Position numbers and translations under genes: made by a program
Assembly: GCF_030143245.1 (NCBI RefSeq)
Contig: NZ_JARJNS010000001.1
Span: 248,001-312,000 of the forward strand
DNA: 64,000 nucleotides
Reading direction: 5' to 3'
Origin: Rhabdaerophilum sp. SD176
GTDB lineage: Bacteria > Pseudomonadota > Alphaproteobacteria > Rhizobiales > Beijerinckiaceae
Notes under the pieces: generated by a model
Seen by the model: only the letters and a program-made list of their open reading frames with translations
What the model was told of the DNA's origin: nothing
The model's database searches: none
In this document: in pieces, positions 9,012 to 17,851 of the stretch
How the letters are laid out: each line of letters begins with the position of its first letter
Numbering within the stretch: the stretch's first letter is position 1

Positions 9012-10109
9012 ATGGCGACCAGTGCGGCCAAGGCAAGCAGCGGTGTAGCAACGCGCGGCAAGACGACCGCATCGGCGGCGAAAGCAGAGAAACCGGCCAA
9101 AGCCGCCACCGGCAAGGTGAACGGCGCTACGAAGACCGCCGGGCCGAAGCCCTTCTCCCGTGAGGAAGATCTTGTCGCCTACCGCGAGATGCTCCTGATC
9201 CGCCGCTTCGAGGAAAAGGCCGGCCAGCTCTATGGCATGGGCCTGATCGGCGGCTTCTGCCACCTCTATATCGGCCAGGAAGCGGTCGTCGTCGGCATGC
9301 AGATGGCCACGAAGACCGGCGACCAGGTGATCACGGGCTACCGCGACCATGGCCACATGCTGGCCTGCGGCATGGATGCGAACGGCGTCATGGCCGAGCT
9401 GACCGGCCGGCGCGGCGGCTATTCGCGCGGCAAGGGCGGCTCGATGCATATGTTCAGCCGCGAGAAGCATTTCTACGGCGGCCACGGCATTGTCGGTGCG
9501 CAGGTCGCGCTCGGCACCGGCCTCGGCTTCGCCAACTGGTACCGCAGCAACGGCTCGGTCAGCCTTGCCTATTTCGGTGACGGCGCCGCCAACCAGGGCC
9601 AGGTCTACGAGAGCTTCAACATGGCCGAGCTCTGGAGCCTGCCGGTTGTCTACATCATCGAGAACAACCGCTACGCCATGGGCACCGCGGTGAGCCGCGC
9701 CTCGGCCCAGACCGATTTCTCGAAGCGCGGCGTGTCCTTCAACATCCCCGGCGAGCAGGTCGACGGCATGGATGTCCAGGCGGTCCGCGAGGCCGGTTTG
9801 CGCGCCATCGAGCATGCCCGCGCCGGCAAGGGCCCCTACATCCTCGAAATGCAGACCTACCGCTATCGCGGCCATTCCATGTCGGATCCGGCGAAATACC
9901 GCTCGAAGGACGAGGTCGAGAAGATGCGCTCCGAGCGCGATCCCATCGAGCAGGTGCGCGAGCGGCTTCTCGGCAAGCACAAGATCGCCGAGGACGAGAT
10001 CAAGAAGATCGACGCCGAAGTGCGCCGCATCGTCAACGAAAGCGCGGAATTCGCGACCGTGGATCCCGAGCCGGACGTGTCCGAGCTCTGGACCGACATC
10101 ACGCTCTGA
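9012..10109 (+). CDS. pdhA: Pyruvate dehydrogenase E1 component, alpha subunit
   Basis: 365 residues. With PdhB it forms the thiamine-diphosphate E1 heterotetramer that decarboxylates pyruvate and acetylates the lipoyl group. The TPP/Mg motif is GDGAANQGQVYE...IIENNRYAMG; the phosphorylation-loop region of the family reads YRYRGHSMSDPAKYR. The first 45 residues are an Ala/Lys-rich extension (KASSGVATRGKTTASAAKAEK) before the conserved FSREEDLVAYREMLLIRRFEEKAG; it is probably disordered. GGGGAGAGG precedes the ATG. First gene of the pdhABC operon, with a long leader holding two possible operators. Confidence 0.97.
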   Translation: MATSAAKASSGVATRGKTTASAAKAEKPAKAATGKVNGATKTAGPKPFSREEDLVAYREMLLIRRFEEKAGQLYGMGLIGGFCHLYIGQEAVVVGMQMATKTGDQVITGYRDHGHMLACGMDANGVMAELTGRRGGYSRGKGGSMHMFSREKHFYGGHGIVGAQVALGTGLGFANWYRSNGSVSLAYFGDGAANQGQVYESFNMAELWSLPVVYIIENNRYAMGTAVSRASAQTDFSKRGVSFNIPGEQVDGMDVQAVREAGLRAIEHARAGKGPYILEMQTYRYRGHSMSDPAKYRSKDEVEKMRSERDPIEQVRERLLGKHKIAEDEIKKIDAEVRRIVNESAEFATVDPEPDVSELWTDITL

Positions 10110-10141
10110 TCCCGCGCACCCCCTGATTGACGGAATTTCCC

Positions 10142-10318
10142 ATGCCCATCGATGTTCTGATGCCCGCGCTTTCGCCCACGATGGAAAGCGGCACCCTGGC
10201 CAAATGGCTCAAGAAGGAAGGCGACCGGATCAAATCCGGTGACGTGATCGCCGAGATCGAGACCGACAAGGCGACCATGGAAGTGGAAGCTGTGGATGAA
10301 GGCATTCTCGCCAAGATC
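10142..10318 (+). repeat. Direct repeat copy 1: lipoyl-domain coding segment (pdhB)
   Basis: This 177-base stretch encodes residues 1-59 of PdhB and is closely matched by the start of pdhC in the same orientation. Protein identity over the segment is about 90 percent by eye, with only a few changes (D4 vs N4, S16 vs K16, T18 vs N18, R29 vs K29). DNA differences are mainly at third positions. Confidence 0.85.
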
Positions 10319-11515
10319 CTGATCGGCGACGGCACCGAGAACGTGGCCGTGAATACCCGCATCGCCATCATTGCCGGCGAGGGCGAGGATGCCTCGGCGG
10401 CAGCCAGCGGCCCGGCCCCGGCCGTTGCTGCGGCGCCGGCTCCCGCCGCCGCGCCGGCCGCCACGGTTCCGGCCGCGCCGCGCACCGAAATTCCGGCCTA
10501 TGACGCCACCTCGGAAGTGCCCGCCGGCACCGAGATGGTGAAGATGACCGTGCGCGAGGCCCTTCGCGATGCCATGGCCGAGGAAATGCGGCGCGATGCC
10601 GATGTCTTCGTCATGGGCGAGGAAGTCGCGGAGTATCAGGGCGCCTACAAGGTCACGCAGGGCCTGCTGCAGGAATTCGGCAATCGCCGGGTGATCGACA
10701 CCCCGATCACCGAGCATGGCTTTGCCGGCGTCGGCGTCGGCGCGGCCCTGGCCGGTCTGAAGCCGATCGTCGAATTCATGACCTTCAACTTCGCCATGCA
10801 GGCGATCGACCACATCATCAACTCCGCCGCCAAGACGCTCTACATGTCCGGCGGCCAGCTTGGCTGCCCGATCGTCTTCCGCGGCCCGAACGGCGCGGCG
10901 GCCCGCGTCGCAGCGCAGCACAGCCAGGATTATGCGGCCTGGTACAGCCAGATCCCGGGCCTGAAGGTTATCCAGCCCTATACGGCTGCGGATGCGAAGG
11001 GCCTGCTCAAGGCGGCCATCCGCGATCCCAACCCGATCATCTTCCTCGAGAACGAGATCCTCTACGGCCAGAGCTTCGATGTGCCGAAGGGCGATGATTT
11101 CGTCCTCCCCATCGGCAAGGCCCGCGTCGCCCGCGTCGGCCACCATGTCACGCTCGTCTCCTTCGGCATCGGCATGACCTATGCCATGAAGGCGGCGGAA
11201 GCCTTGGCAGGCGAGGGGATCGAGGCGGAAGTCATCGACCTCCGCACCATCCGTCCGATGGATGTCGCCACCGTGGTCCGCTCGATCCAGAAGACGAACC
11301 GCTGCGTCGCCATCGAGGAAGGCTGGCCGCAAAGCGGCGTCACGGCCGAAATCGGCATGAAGATCATGGAAGAGGCGTTCGATTATCTCGACGCCCCCGT
11401 GGCCCGCGTGACCGGCAAGGACGTGCCGATGCCTTACGCCGCCAATCTCGAGAAGCTGGCTCTGCCGAATGTCGGTGAAGTCGTCGCGGCGGCGAAAGCC
11501 GTGCTGTATCGCTGA
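10142..11515 (+). CDS. pdhB: Pyruvate dehydrogenase E1 beta subunit with N-terminal lipoyl domain
   Basis: 457 residues. Residues 1-80 are a complete lipoyl domain with the attachment site [11 protein letters not shown] (Lys43). An Ala/Pro linker runs to about 120, followed by the transketolase-like E1 beta domain ([35 protein letters not shown]...) and C-terminal domain. E1 beta fused to a lipoyl domain is known from alphaproteobacteria such as Zymomonas and rhizobia. The ATG at 10142 starts the lipoyl domain exactly; an in-frame TTG 15 bases upstream is less likely. The lipoyl segment is nearly the same as that of pdhC. Confidence 0.97.
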   Translation: MPIDVLMPALSPTMESGTLAKWLKKEGDRIKSGDVIAEIETDKATMEVEAVDEGILAKILIGDGTENVAVNTRIAIIAGEGEDASAAASGPAPAVAAAPAPAAAPAATVPAAPRTEIPAYDATSEVPAGTEMVKMTVREALRDAMAEEMRRDADVFVMGEEVAEYQGAYKVTQGLLQEFGNRRVIDTPITEHGFAGVGVGAALAGLKPIVEFMTFNFAMQAIDHIINSAAKTLYMSGGQLGCPIVFRGPNGAAARVAAQHSQDYAAWYSQIPGLKVIQPYTAADAKGLLKAAIRDPNPIIFLENEILYGQSFDVPKGDDFVLPIGKARVARVGHHVTLVSFGIGMTYAMKAAEALAGEGIEAEVIDLRTIRPMDVATVVRSIQKTNRCVAIEEGWPQSGVTAEIGMKIMEEAFDYLDAPVARVTGKDVPMPYAANLEKLALPNVGEVVAAAKAVLYR

Positions 11516-11530
11516 GGGGAGGCTGCATCG

Positions 11531-11707
11531 ATGCCCATCAACATCCTGATGCCCGCCCTCTCGCCCACCATGGAAAAGGGCAACCTTGCCAAGTGGCTGA
11601 AAAAAGAGGGCGACAAGATCAAATCCGGCGATGTCATCGCCGAGATCGAGACCGACAAAGCCACGATGGAAGTTGAGGCTGTGGATGAAGGCATCCTCGC
11701 GAAGATC
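11531..11707 (+). repeat. Direct repeat copy 2: lipoyl-domain coding segment (pdhC)
   Basis: Counterpart of the pdhB lipoyl segment, 1389 bases downstream in the same orientation. It encodes residues 1-59 of PdhC. Recombination between the copies would delete the pdhB E1 beta domain, so sequence divergence at third positions may be tolerated or selected. Confidence 0.85.
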
Positions 11708-12841
11708 GTCGTCGAAGCCGGCGCGCAGGATGTCGCGGTCAATGCGCTGATCGGCATTATCGCGGCCGAAGGCGAGGATGTGAAGGCGGCAGCCTCGGGC
11801 GGCGGGGCGGCTCCCGCACCCGCTCCGGCAACGGCCGCAGTTCCGGCCCCTGCGGCCCCGGCCGCGGCGACAGCCCCGGCAGCCTCGGGCGGGCGCGTTT
11901 TCGCCTCGCCCCTCGCCAAGCGCATCGCGAAGGAAGCCGGCATCAACCTCGCCGCGATTGCCGGCACCGGCCCGCATGGCCGCGTCGTGATGGCCGATGT
12001 CGAGGCCGCCAAATCCGGCGGCGGCGCCAAGATCATCCCGATGCCGGGTGCGGCCGCTCCGGCGCCCGCGGCGGCACCGGCTCCGGCCGCCATGGCTTCA
12101 GGCCCCTCGGCCGATGCGGTCAAGAAGCTTTTCGCGGAAGGCTCCTACGAGGAAGTGCCGCATGACGGCATGCGCAAGACCATTGCGCGGCGCCTGCTCG
12201 AATCCAAGCAGACCGTGCCGCATTTCTACCTCACGGTGGATTGCGAGCTCGATGCCCTGCTTGCCCTGCGCGAGCAGATCAACAAGGCTGCCCCGGTGAA
12301 GGACGGCAAGCCGGCCTACAAGCTCTCGGTCAATGACATGGTTATCAAGGCCATGGCCATGGCCCTGCGCGCCGTGCCGGATGCCAATGTCAGCTGGACC
12401 GACAATGCCATGCTCAAGCACAAGCATGCCGATGTCGGCGTCGCCGTCTCGATCCCCGGCGGGCTGATCACCCCGGTCATCCGCGATGCCTGCCACAAGA
12501 CGCTCTCCACCATCTCGAACGAGATGAAGGATCTCGCGGCCCGCGCGAAGGCCCGCAAGCTGAAGCCCGAGGAATATCAGGGCGGCACCACCGCCGTGTC
12601 CAATCTCGGCATGTTCGGCGTGAAGGATTTCGCCGCCATCGTGAACCCGCCCCATGCCACCATCCTGGCGGTCGGTGCGGGCGAGCAGCGCGCCGTGGTG
12701 AAGAACGGCCAGCTGGCCGTGGCCACGGTGATGTCCGTCACGCTCTCGACCGACCACCGCGCCGTCGATGGCGCGCTCGGCGCGGAACTGATCTCGGCCT
12801 TCCGCGGCTATATCGAGAACCCGATGGGGATGCTGGTCTGA
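11531..12841 (+). CDS. pdhC: Pyruvate dehydrogenase E2, dihydrolipoamide acetyltransferase
   Basis: 436 residues. In order: a lipoyl domain (1-80, Lys43), an Ala/Pro-rich linker, the peripheral-subunit-binding domain (RVFASPLAKRIAKEAGINL...GTGPHGRVVMADVE, about 123-160), a second Ala/Pro linker, and the catalytic acyltransferase domain from about 205. The active-site STDHRAVDG is near the C-terminus. E2 transfers acetyl from lipoamide to CoA and forms the core of the complex. It begins 15 bases after pdhB and is clearly in the same operon. Confidence 0.97.
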   Translation: MPINILMPALSPTMEKGNLAKWLKKEGDKIKSGDVIAEIETDKATMEVEAVDEGILAKIVVEAGAQDVAVNALIGIIAAEGEDVKAAASGGGAAPAPAPATAAVPAPAAPAAATAPAASGGRVFASPLAKRIAKEAGINLAAIAGTGPHGRVVMADVEAAKSGGGAKIIPMPGAAAPAPAAAPAPAAMASGPSADAVKKLFAEGSYEEVPHDGMRKTIARRLLESKQTVPHFYLTVDCELDALLALREQINKAAPVKDGKPAYKLSVNDMVIKAMAMALRAVPDANVSWTDNAMLKHKHADVGVAVSIPGGLITPVIRDACHKTLSTISNEMKDLAARAKARKLKPEEYQGGTTAVSNLGMFGVKDFAAIVNPPHATILAVGAGEQRAVVKNGQLAVATVMSVTLSTDHRAVDGALGAELISAFRGYIENPMGMLV

Positions 12842-12850
12842 ACGAGAGGT

Positions 12851-13306
12851 ATGCAAGTGATCGGCGGTTTGCCCATCTGGTTCCGCATTTCGGACAGGCA
12901 GATCGCCTTTCTTCGCAGATACTGCATCAGGATCCTGATCATATGCTTCGCTGGGCTTTGTCTCTCGGACATCATCGCAAGCCGCGACGGTTACCGCTCG
13001 GCGATCTTGGCGTTCCTGTCGATTCCAATCTGCACACTGGCCGTCTTGTTGAGTTTCGTGTTTCCCACGGTCAGGTTGAGGCTATTCTGGACTCTCGCTC
13101 CATTCAGCATCGGCTGGCTGACAATGCTTTATGGCTATGCGGGGCCGGCCTCAGAAATGGCAGGCAACGGCGACCTTGTTCTAACAGGCGTTTACTTCAT
13201 TGGCGGGGTCGCGATTTACACGCTCGCCTTGATGACCATGGCCGAAGCTTCGCAACGCAAGGGTCTGCAAGTCATGTCGGCTGACTGGAAAACGGTGAAA
13301 GACTAG
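12851..13306 (+). CDS. Hypothetical four-helix membrane protein inserted in the pdh cluster
   Basis: 151 residues with four hydrophobic segments (about 28-42, 52-70, 79-98 and 110-128) and polar termini. No motif that I recognise. Codon choice is less G/C-biased than in pdhC before it and the GDSL hydrolase after it (for example tta, ttg, att, agg codons), which suggests a recent arrival. It starts nine bases after the pdhC stop with GAGAGG close to the ATG, and ends four bases before the next ATG, so it would be expressed with the operon. Function unknown. Confidence 0.6.
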   Translation: MQVIGGLPIWFRISDRQIAFLRRYCIRILIICFAGLCLSDIIASRDGYRSAILAFLSIPICTLAVLLSFVFPTVRLRLFWTLAPFSIGWLTMLYGYAGPASEMAGNGDLVLTGVYFIGGVAIYTLALMTMAEASQRKGLQVMSADWKTVKD

Positions 13307-13310
13307 GCCG

Positions 13311-13952
13311 ATGAAGACCATCCTCGCCTATGGCGACAGCATCACCTGGGGGTCGAATCCGGAAGCGGGCGGGCAACGCCATGCCCGCGAGAACCGCTGG
13401 CCAAATGTGCTTGCGGCCGGGCTCGGGCCCGGCTTCGAGGTGATCAACGAAGGCCTGCGCGGCCGGACCACCGGCTTCGACGATGTCCTCGCCGATTGTG
13501 ATCGCAACGGCGCGCGCCTGCTGCCGACATTGCTCTACACCCATGCACCGCTGGACCTCGTGATCCTGATGCTGGGCACGAATGACCTGAAGCCCATTCA
13601 GGCCGGAAGCTGGGCGGGCGCGATGCTCGGCATGAGGCGCTGCCTCGAGATCACGCGCAGCCATGCGTTCCGGCTGCCGGGCCTGCCGGCGCCGAAGGTG
13701 TTGCTGGTGGCCCCGCCGCGCATCGTGCCGACGGCGGACCCGTTCTATGCCGAGCTGTTCGACGGGGCGGTGGCTGCCTCCGAAAAGCTCGGCGAAGCCT
13801 ACCGCCTGCTGTCGATCGAGTTCGAGACCGGCTTCTTCGATGCCGGCAGCGTGGCGAAAGCCTCGCCGATCGACGGTGTCCATCTCGATGCCACGAATAC
13901 ACGGGCCATCGGGGAGGGGCTTGTACCCATCGTACGGGGCCTTCTGGCCTGA
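13311..13952 (+). CDS. SGNH/GDSL-family hydrolase (arylesterase-like)
   Basis: 213 residues. The four SGNH blocks are visible: block I YGDSITWG with nucleophile Ser10, block II Gly in NEGLRGRTTG, block III LGTNDLK, and block V DGVHLD with the catalytic Asp/His. Closest in layout to single-domain arylesterases of the TesA/multifunctional esterase type. There is no signal peptide, so it is probably cytoplasmic. A GDSL hydrolase between pdhC and lpdA is a conserved feature in rhizobial genomes, but the natural ester substrate is not known. Confidence 0.85.
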   Translation: MKTILAYGDSITWGSNPEAGGQRHARENRWPNVLAAGLGPGFEVINEGLRGRTTGFDDVLADCDRNGARLLPTLLYTHAPLDLVILMLGTNDLKPIQAGSWAGAMLGMRRCLEITRSHAFRLPGLPAPKVLLVAPPRIVPTADPFYAELFDGAVAASEKLGEAYRLLSIEFETGFFDAGSVAKASPIDGVHLDATNTRAIGEGLVPIVRGLLA

Positions 13953-14027
13953 AACTTTGACGACCATCAAGGAGGAGGGGCGAGAGGGGACTAATGTCGG
14001 TCGGGAACGGCCAGAAGGAGGAACCCC

Positions 14028-14264
14028 ATGAGCCACACGCCGAACGAACTGATTGCCGAGTTTCCGGAACATGCGTTCCGGATCACGCAACTGAAGACCA
14101 GCGAGCCGCATTTCGCCCGGCTCTACGAGGATTATCACGAGGTCAACCGCGCGATCCATCGCGCCGAGACCAATATCGAGCCCACCGATGATCTCCGCCT
14201 CGAGACGATGCGGAAGGAGCGGCTGAGGCTCAAGGACGCGCTCTACGCGATGCTGACGGGCTAG
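14028..14264 (+). CDS. DUF465 (YdcH-like) small protein
   Basis: 78 residues, highly charged and predicted helical. It matches the DUF465/YdcH layout: FPEHAFRITQLKTSEPHFARLYEDYHEVNRAIHRAE followed by a second helix ETMRKERLRLKDALYAML. These proteins form a helical hairpin; the function is unknown. GGAGGAACCCC gives a strong Shine-Dalgarno. It lies between the GDSL hydrolase and a small membrane protein in the lpdA cluster. Confidence 0.85.
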   Translation: MSHTPNELIAEFPEHAFRITQLKTSEPHFARLYEDYHEVNRAIHRAETNIEPTDDLRLETMRKERLRLKDALYAMLTG

Positions 14265-14284
14265 AGGGCCGGAAAGGGGCAACC

Positions 14285-14809
14285 ATGGGGACAACGGCGC
14301 GTTCGGGACCGGCAATCCTGCTGCGTGCGCTGTCCCTTCCGGCGCTGTCTCTCCTCATTGCCTCGCTCTCGCTGATCTCTTCGATCAGCCAGAGCTACAA
14401 TTACACGAGGAATATCGAGGCCGTGCGGCAGAACGTGCTGCGCGCCGAGAACCTCAAGACATGCCGCGACATTATCGAGGTGTTCTTCGCCTTCCGCCTC
14501 CGGGCAGAGGAGATCAACGCCCGCCATCTAGATGGCCGGATGGAAGAAACATCCCGCGCCGAGGCGCGCCGCGAGCTGAAGAGCCTCGTCTATCGTTTCG
14601 GCGCCCTCGGCACCTTCCTCGCCAATTTCACGCCCGACAAGGCCCGCGAGCGCTATTCGAAACTGTCCTGGGATCTCAATGCCCTGGCGGAAGGCGCCAT
14701 GACGATGCCGGCCGACGAATTCAACCGACGTTTCGCCGAGGCCGACAAGGTCTTCGCGACCCTCAATGAGGATTGCGCCCGTTCGGCGCAGTTCGTCCAC
14801 TTGTCCTAA
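14285..14809 (+). CDS. Hypothetical single-pass membrane protein
   Basis: 174 residues. One hydrophobic segment near the N-terminus (LLRALSLPALSLLIASLSLI) is followed by a mostly helical, charged domain exposed on the other side of the membrane. That domain contains FRLRAEEINARHLDGRMEE and a C-terminal EADKVFATLNEDCARSA. I do not recognise a family. Composition matches the neighbours and GGAAAGGGG precedes the ATG. It ends 14 bases before lpdA, so it is probably co-transcribed with it. Confidence 0.7.
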   Translation: MGTTARSGPAILLRALSLPALSLLIASLSLISSISQSYNYTRNIEAVRQNVLRAENLKTCRDIIEVFFAFRLRAEEINARHLDGRMEETSRAEARRELKSLVYRFGALGTFLANFTPDKARERYSKLSWDLNALAEGAMTMPADEFNRRFAEADKVFATLNEDCARSAQFVHLS

Positions 14810-14823
14810 AATCAGGAGTGCGC

Positions 14824-16263
14824 ATGTCCGCCTACGATATCATCATCATCGGCTCCGGCCCCGGCGGCTATGTCGCAGCCATTCGCGCGGCCCAGCTCGG
14901 CCTGAAAACCGCGATCGTCGAGCGCGAGCATCTCGGCGGCATCTGCCTCAACTGGGGCTGCATCCCGACCAAGGCCCTGCTGCGCACGGCGGAAATCTAT
15001 CATTTCGCCCAGCATGCCAAGGATTACGGCCTGAAGCTGGAAGGCACGATCACCTATGATCCGGCCGATGTCGTCAAGCGTTCGCGCGGGGTTTCCGGCC
15101 GGCTCAATGGCGGCGTCGGCTTCCTCATGAAGAAGAACAAGATCGACGTGATCTGGGGCGAAGCGAAGCTGACCAAGCCGGGCGAGATCGTCGTCGCGGC
15201 CTCGTCGAAGCCGGCTGTCCAGCCGCAGCATCCCGTCCCCAAGGGCACACTCGGTGCGGGTACCTACACGGCGAAGCACATCATCATCGCCACCGGCGCC
15301 CGCCCGCGCGCGCTGCCGGGCATCGAGCCGGATGGCAAGCTGATCTGGACCTATTTCGAGGCCATGGTGCCGCCGGCCATGCCGAAATCCCTGATCGTGA
15401 TGGGCTCCGGCGCCATCGGCATCGAATTCGCCTCGTTCTACCGGACCATGGGTGTCGAGGTCACCGTGGTCGAGGTGATGGGCCAGGTCATGCCGGTCGA
15501 GGATGCGGAAATCTCGGCCATTGCCCGCAAGAGCTTCGAGAAACAGGGCATGAAGATCCTCACCAGCACCAAGGTGACGAAGGTGGTGAAGGGCGCGAAC
15601 AGCGTCACCGCTACCCTCGAGGATGACAAGGGCAACAAGCAGGACATCACCGCCGAGCGGATGATCTCGGCCGTCGGCGTCGTCGGCAATATCGAGAATC
15701 TCGGCCTTGAGGCGCTCGGCGTGAAGACGGATCGCGGTTGCGTGGTGATCGACGGCTATGGCCGCACCAACGTGCCCGGCCTCTATGCGATCGGCGATGT
15801 CGCCGGCCCGCCCATGCTGGCCCACAAGGCCGAGCATGAGGGCGTGCTCTGCGTCGAGCATATCAAGGGCCTGCATGTCCACCCGATGGACAAGCGCAAG
15901 ATCCCGGGCTGCACCTATTGCCACCCGCAGGTGGCCAGCGTCGGCCTCACCGAGGCCAAGGCGAAGGAAGCCGGCTACAGCGTCAAGGTCGGCCGCTTCT
16001 CCTTCGGCGCCAATGGCAAGGCCATCGCGCTCGGCGAGGATAACGGCCTCGTCAAGACGGTGTTCGACGCGAAAACCGGCCAGCTTCTCGGCGCCCATAT
16101 GGTCGGGGCAGAAGTCACCGAACTCATCCAGGGCTTCGTGGTGGCGATGAATCTCGAGACCACCGAGGAAGACCTGATGCACACGATCTTCCCGCATCCG
16201 ACCCTGTCGGAGATGATGAAGGAAAGTGTACTCGACGCCTATGGCAAGGCGCTGAATGCGTGA
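14824..16263 (+). CDS. lpdA: Dihydrolipoamide dehydrogenase (E3)
   Basis: 479 residues, full-length class I flavoprotein disulfide reductase that reoxidises dihydrolipoamide with NAD+. FAD-binding IIIIGSGPGGYVAAIRAAQLG is at the start and the redox disulfide is Cys41/Cys46 in GGICLNWGCIPTK. The second nucleotide site is GSGAIGIEFASFYRTMGVEVT, the FAD-site Asp is in GLYAIGDV, and the C-terminal catalytic pair lies in HPTLSEMMKE (His-x4-Glu). There is no fused lipoyl domain. The ATG at 14824, after AGGAGTGCGC, gives the family start. It likely serves the PDH complex encoded just upstream. Confidence 0.97.
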   Translation: MSAYDIIIIGSGPGGYVAAIRAAQLGLKTAIVEREHLGGICLNWGCIPTKALLRTAEIYHFAQHAKDYGLKLEGTITYDPADVVKRSRGVSGRLNGGVGFLMKKNKIDVIWGEAKLTKPGEIVVAASSKPAVQPQHPVPKGTLGAGTYTAKHIIIATGARPRALPGIEPDGKLIWTYFEAMVPPAMPKSLIVMGSGAIGIEFASFYRTMGVEVTVVEVMGQVMPVEDAEISAIARKSFEKQGMKILTSTKVTKVVKGANSVTATLEDDKGNKQDITAERMISAVGVVGNIENLGLEALGVKTDRGCVVIDGYGRTNVPGLYAIGDVAGPPMLAHKAEHEGVLCVEHIKGLHVHPMDKRKIPGCTYCHPQVASVGLTEAKAKEAGYSVKVGRFSFGANGKAIALGEDNGLVKTVFDAKTGQLLGAHMVGAEVTELIQGFVVAMNLETTEEDLMHTIFPHPTLSEMMKESVLDAYGKALNA

Positions 16264-16272
16264 GGCGCCCCG

Positions 16273-16491
16273 ATGTACGCGAACGAACATGATCGGAAAA
16301 CGAGGATCATGGTCGGGGCAGTCGATGCCGCGGCCTTTGCTGCCCCGATCTTGACAATGATGTTCTGGACCGAAGCGAGCCCATTTACTGGTAATGTCGG
16401 AATTGACCGTGGTATCGGGGCTGCCCTTGTCCTTGTGATGGCACATCTTTTTGCTTACTGGGTGCGTAAGGCATTATATTTCAAAGATTGA
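16273..16491 (+). CDS. Hypothetical two-helix membrane protein
   Basis: 72 residues with two hydrophobic stretches (VGAVDAAAFAAPILTMMFW and IGAALVLVMAHLFAYWV) and charged ends. No recognised family. Codon use becomes A/T-richer toward the 3' end (gcattatatttcaaagat), unlike lpdA. It sits nine bases after lpdA and ten bases before the GlsB-like gene. A coding assignment is plausible from spacing and membrane pattern but is not strong. Confidence 0.5.
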   Translation: MYANEHDRKTRIMVGAVDAAAFAAPILTMMFWTEASPFTGNVGIDRGIGAALVLVMAHLFAYWVRKALYFKD

Positions 16492-16501
16492 GGTCTCCAA
16501 C

Positions 16502-16750
16502 ATGACCATTCCTCCCATCCTCGTCACCCTGATCCTCGGCGGCATTGCCGGCTGGCTGGCCAGCCTGATCGTCGGCGGCTCGGGCGGCATCATCCGCAAC
16601 ATCATTATCGGGCTGGTCGGCGCGGTGGTCGGGCACTTCGTGCTCGGCGCCTTGGGCCTGAGGCTTGGTGGGCCGTTCCTGCATTCGATGATTGCCGCCG
16701 TGCTGGGCGGCGTCATCGTGATCGTGGTCAGCCGCTTCCTGAGCCGTTGA
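16502..16750 (+). CDS. GlsB/YeaQ/YmgE-family stress-response membrane protein
   Basis: 82 residues, three hydrophobic segments with the family's Gly-rich pattern (LILGGIAGWLASLIVGG, NIIIGLVGAVVGHFVLGALG, SMIAAVLGGVIVIVVSRFL). This transglycosylase-associated (GlsB/YeaQ/YmgE) family is small, widespread and linked to stress; molecular function is unknown. GAGGTCTCCAAC precedes the ATG. The same family is often found next to lipA or lpdA in rhizobial relatives. Confidence 0.85.
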   Translation: MTIPPILVTLILGGIAGWLASLIVGGSGGIIRNIIIGLVGAVVGHFVLGALGLRLGGPFLHSMIAAVLGGVIVIVVSRFLSR

Positions 16751-16814
16751 GCCTGCCCAGAGTTCGAGTCATGGCACCCTCTCTCGGGCGCCTCAGCCTT
16801 GACATGGCCGCCAT

Positions 16815-16847
16815 GCCAAGTTGCCGCTTGATGAAAGGCGGCTTGGC
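16815..16847 (+). promoter_or_regulatory. Hairpin in the lipA leader
   Basis: GCCAA (16815-16819) pairs with TTGGC (16843-16847), and GCCGC (16823-16827) with GCGGC (16838-16842), giving a two-part stem with a three-base bulge and a ten-base loop. It ends 30 bases before the lipA ATG. There is no downstream T-run, so it is a weak terminator candidate for the GlsB-like gene, or a leader structure for lipA. Confidence 0.3.
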
Positions 16848-16877
16848 AACTAGTTGGGGGAAGAGCAAGGGAACGCC

Positions 16878-17849
16878 ATGCCGACCATCGATCTGATTGC
16901 CAACGATCCACGCCGGAAGAGCCTCTCCGGAGAGGTTCGCCACCCGGAAAAGGCCCACCGGCCGGATAACCCCATCCAGCGCAAGCCGGACTGGATCCGC
17001 GTCAAGGCGCCGGGTTCGGCGGGCTGGAAGGAAACCCACCGGATCGTCAAGGAGAATGGCCTTGTCACGGTCTGCGAGGAGGCGGGCTGCCCCAATATCG
17101 GCGAGTGCTGGGAGAAGAAGCACGCCACTTTCATGATCATGGGCGACACCTGCACGCGGGCCTGCGCCTTCTGCAATGTGAAGACCGGCATGCCCGCGCC
17201 GCTTGATCCGAACGAACCGGATTACGTCGCCACCGCCACGGCGAAGCTCGGTCTGGAGCATGTGGTCATCACCTCGGTTGATCGCGATGATCTCGAGGAT
17301 GGGGGCGCCGAGCATTTCGCGCGCACCATCCGCGCGATCCGCGCCGCCTCGCCGAAGACCACGATCGAGATCCTGACGCCGGATTTCCTGCGCAAACCCG
17401 GTGCGCTCGAAGTGGTGGTTGAGGCCCGGCCCGATGTGTTCAACCACAATCTGGAAACCGTGCCGTCGAAATATCTCAAGGTCCGGCCCGGCGCGCGTTA
17501 TTTCCATTCGATCCGGCTGTTGCAGCAGGTGAAGGAGCTTGACCCCACCATCTTCACCAAATCGGGCATCATGGTCGGCCTCGGCGAGGAGCGGAACGAG
17601 GTGCTCCAGCTGATGGACGACCTGCGCTCCGCCGATGTCGATTTCCTGACCATCGGGCAATATCTCCAGCCGACGAAGAAGCACCATGCAGTGATCCGCT
17701 TCGTCCCGCCGGACGAGTTCAAGGGCTTCGAGACCATCGCCTATACCAAAGGCTTCCTCATGGTCTCGGCCTCGCCGCTGACGCGCTCTTCGCATCATGC
17801 CGGCGAGGATTTCGCCCGCCTCAAGGCCGCCCGGGCCGCGTTGGGATAA
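16878..17849 (+). CDS. lipA: Lipoyl synthase
   Basis: 323 residues. A radical SAM enzyme that inserts two sulfurs into octanoyl groups on lipoyl domains, including those of PdhB and PdhC here. The auxiliary cluster motif is [13 protein letters not shown], the radical-SAM cluster motif is [10 protein letters not shown], and the conserved C-terminal [10 protein letters not shown] carries the Ser ligand. The ATG at 16878 with AAGGGAAC upstream is preferred over a TTG at 16854. Location after lpdA and just before the RatA-like gene is the conserved rhizobial arrangement. Confidence 0.97.
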   Translation: MPTIDLIANDPRRKSLSGEVRHPEKAHRPDNPIQRKPDWIRVKAPGSAGWKETHRIVKENGLVTVCEEAGCPNIGECWEKKHATFMIMGDTCTRACAFCNVKTGMPAPLDPNEPDYVATATAKLGLEHVVITSVDRDDLEDGGAEHFARTIRAIRAASPKTTIEILTPDFLRKPGALEVVVEARPDVFNHNLETVPSKYLKVRPGARYFHSIRLLQQVKELDPTIFTKSGIMVGLGEERNEVLQLMDDLRSADVDFLTIGQYLQPTKKHHAVIRFVPPDEFKGFETIAYTKGFLMVSASPLTRSSHHAGEDFARLKAARAALG

Positions 17850-17851
17850 CC

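Noticed and set aside
10400-10490. Possible short tandem repeats (Ala/Pro codons)
   Set aside because: Explained by the flexible Ala/Pro linker of the lipoyl-domain protein; the same occurs in pdhC.
9863-11977. 704-codon minus-strand frame opposite pdhA/pdhB/pdhC
   Set aside because: Spans the boundaries of three real genes on the other strand and shows only His/Gly/Arg-rich low-complexity translation.
14812-16446. 544-codon minus-strand frame opposite lpdA
   Set aside because: Complementary frame of lpdA, with no recognisable domain and no Shine-Dalgarno.
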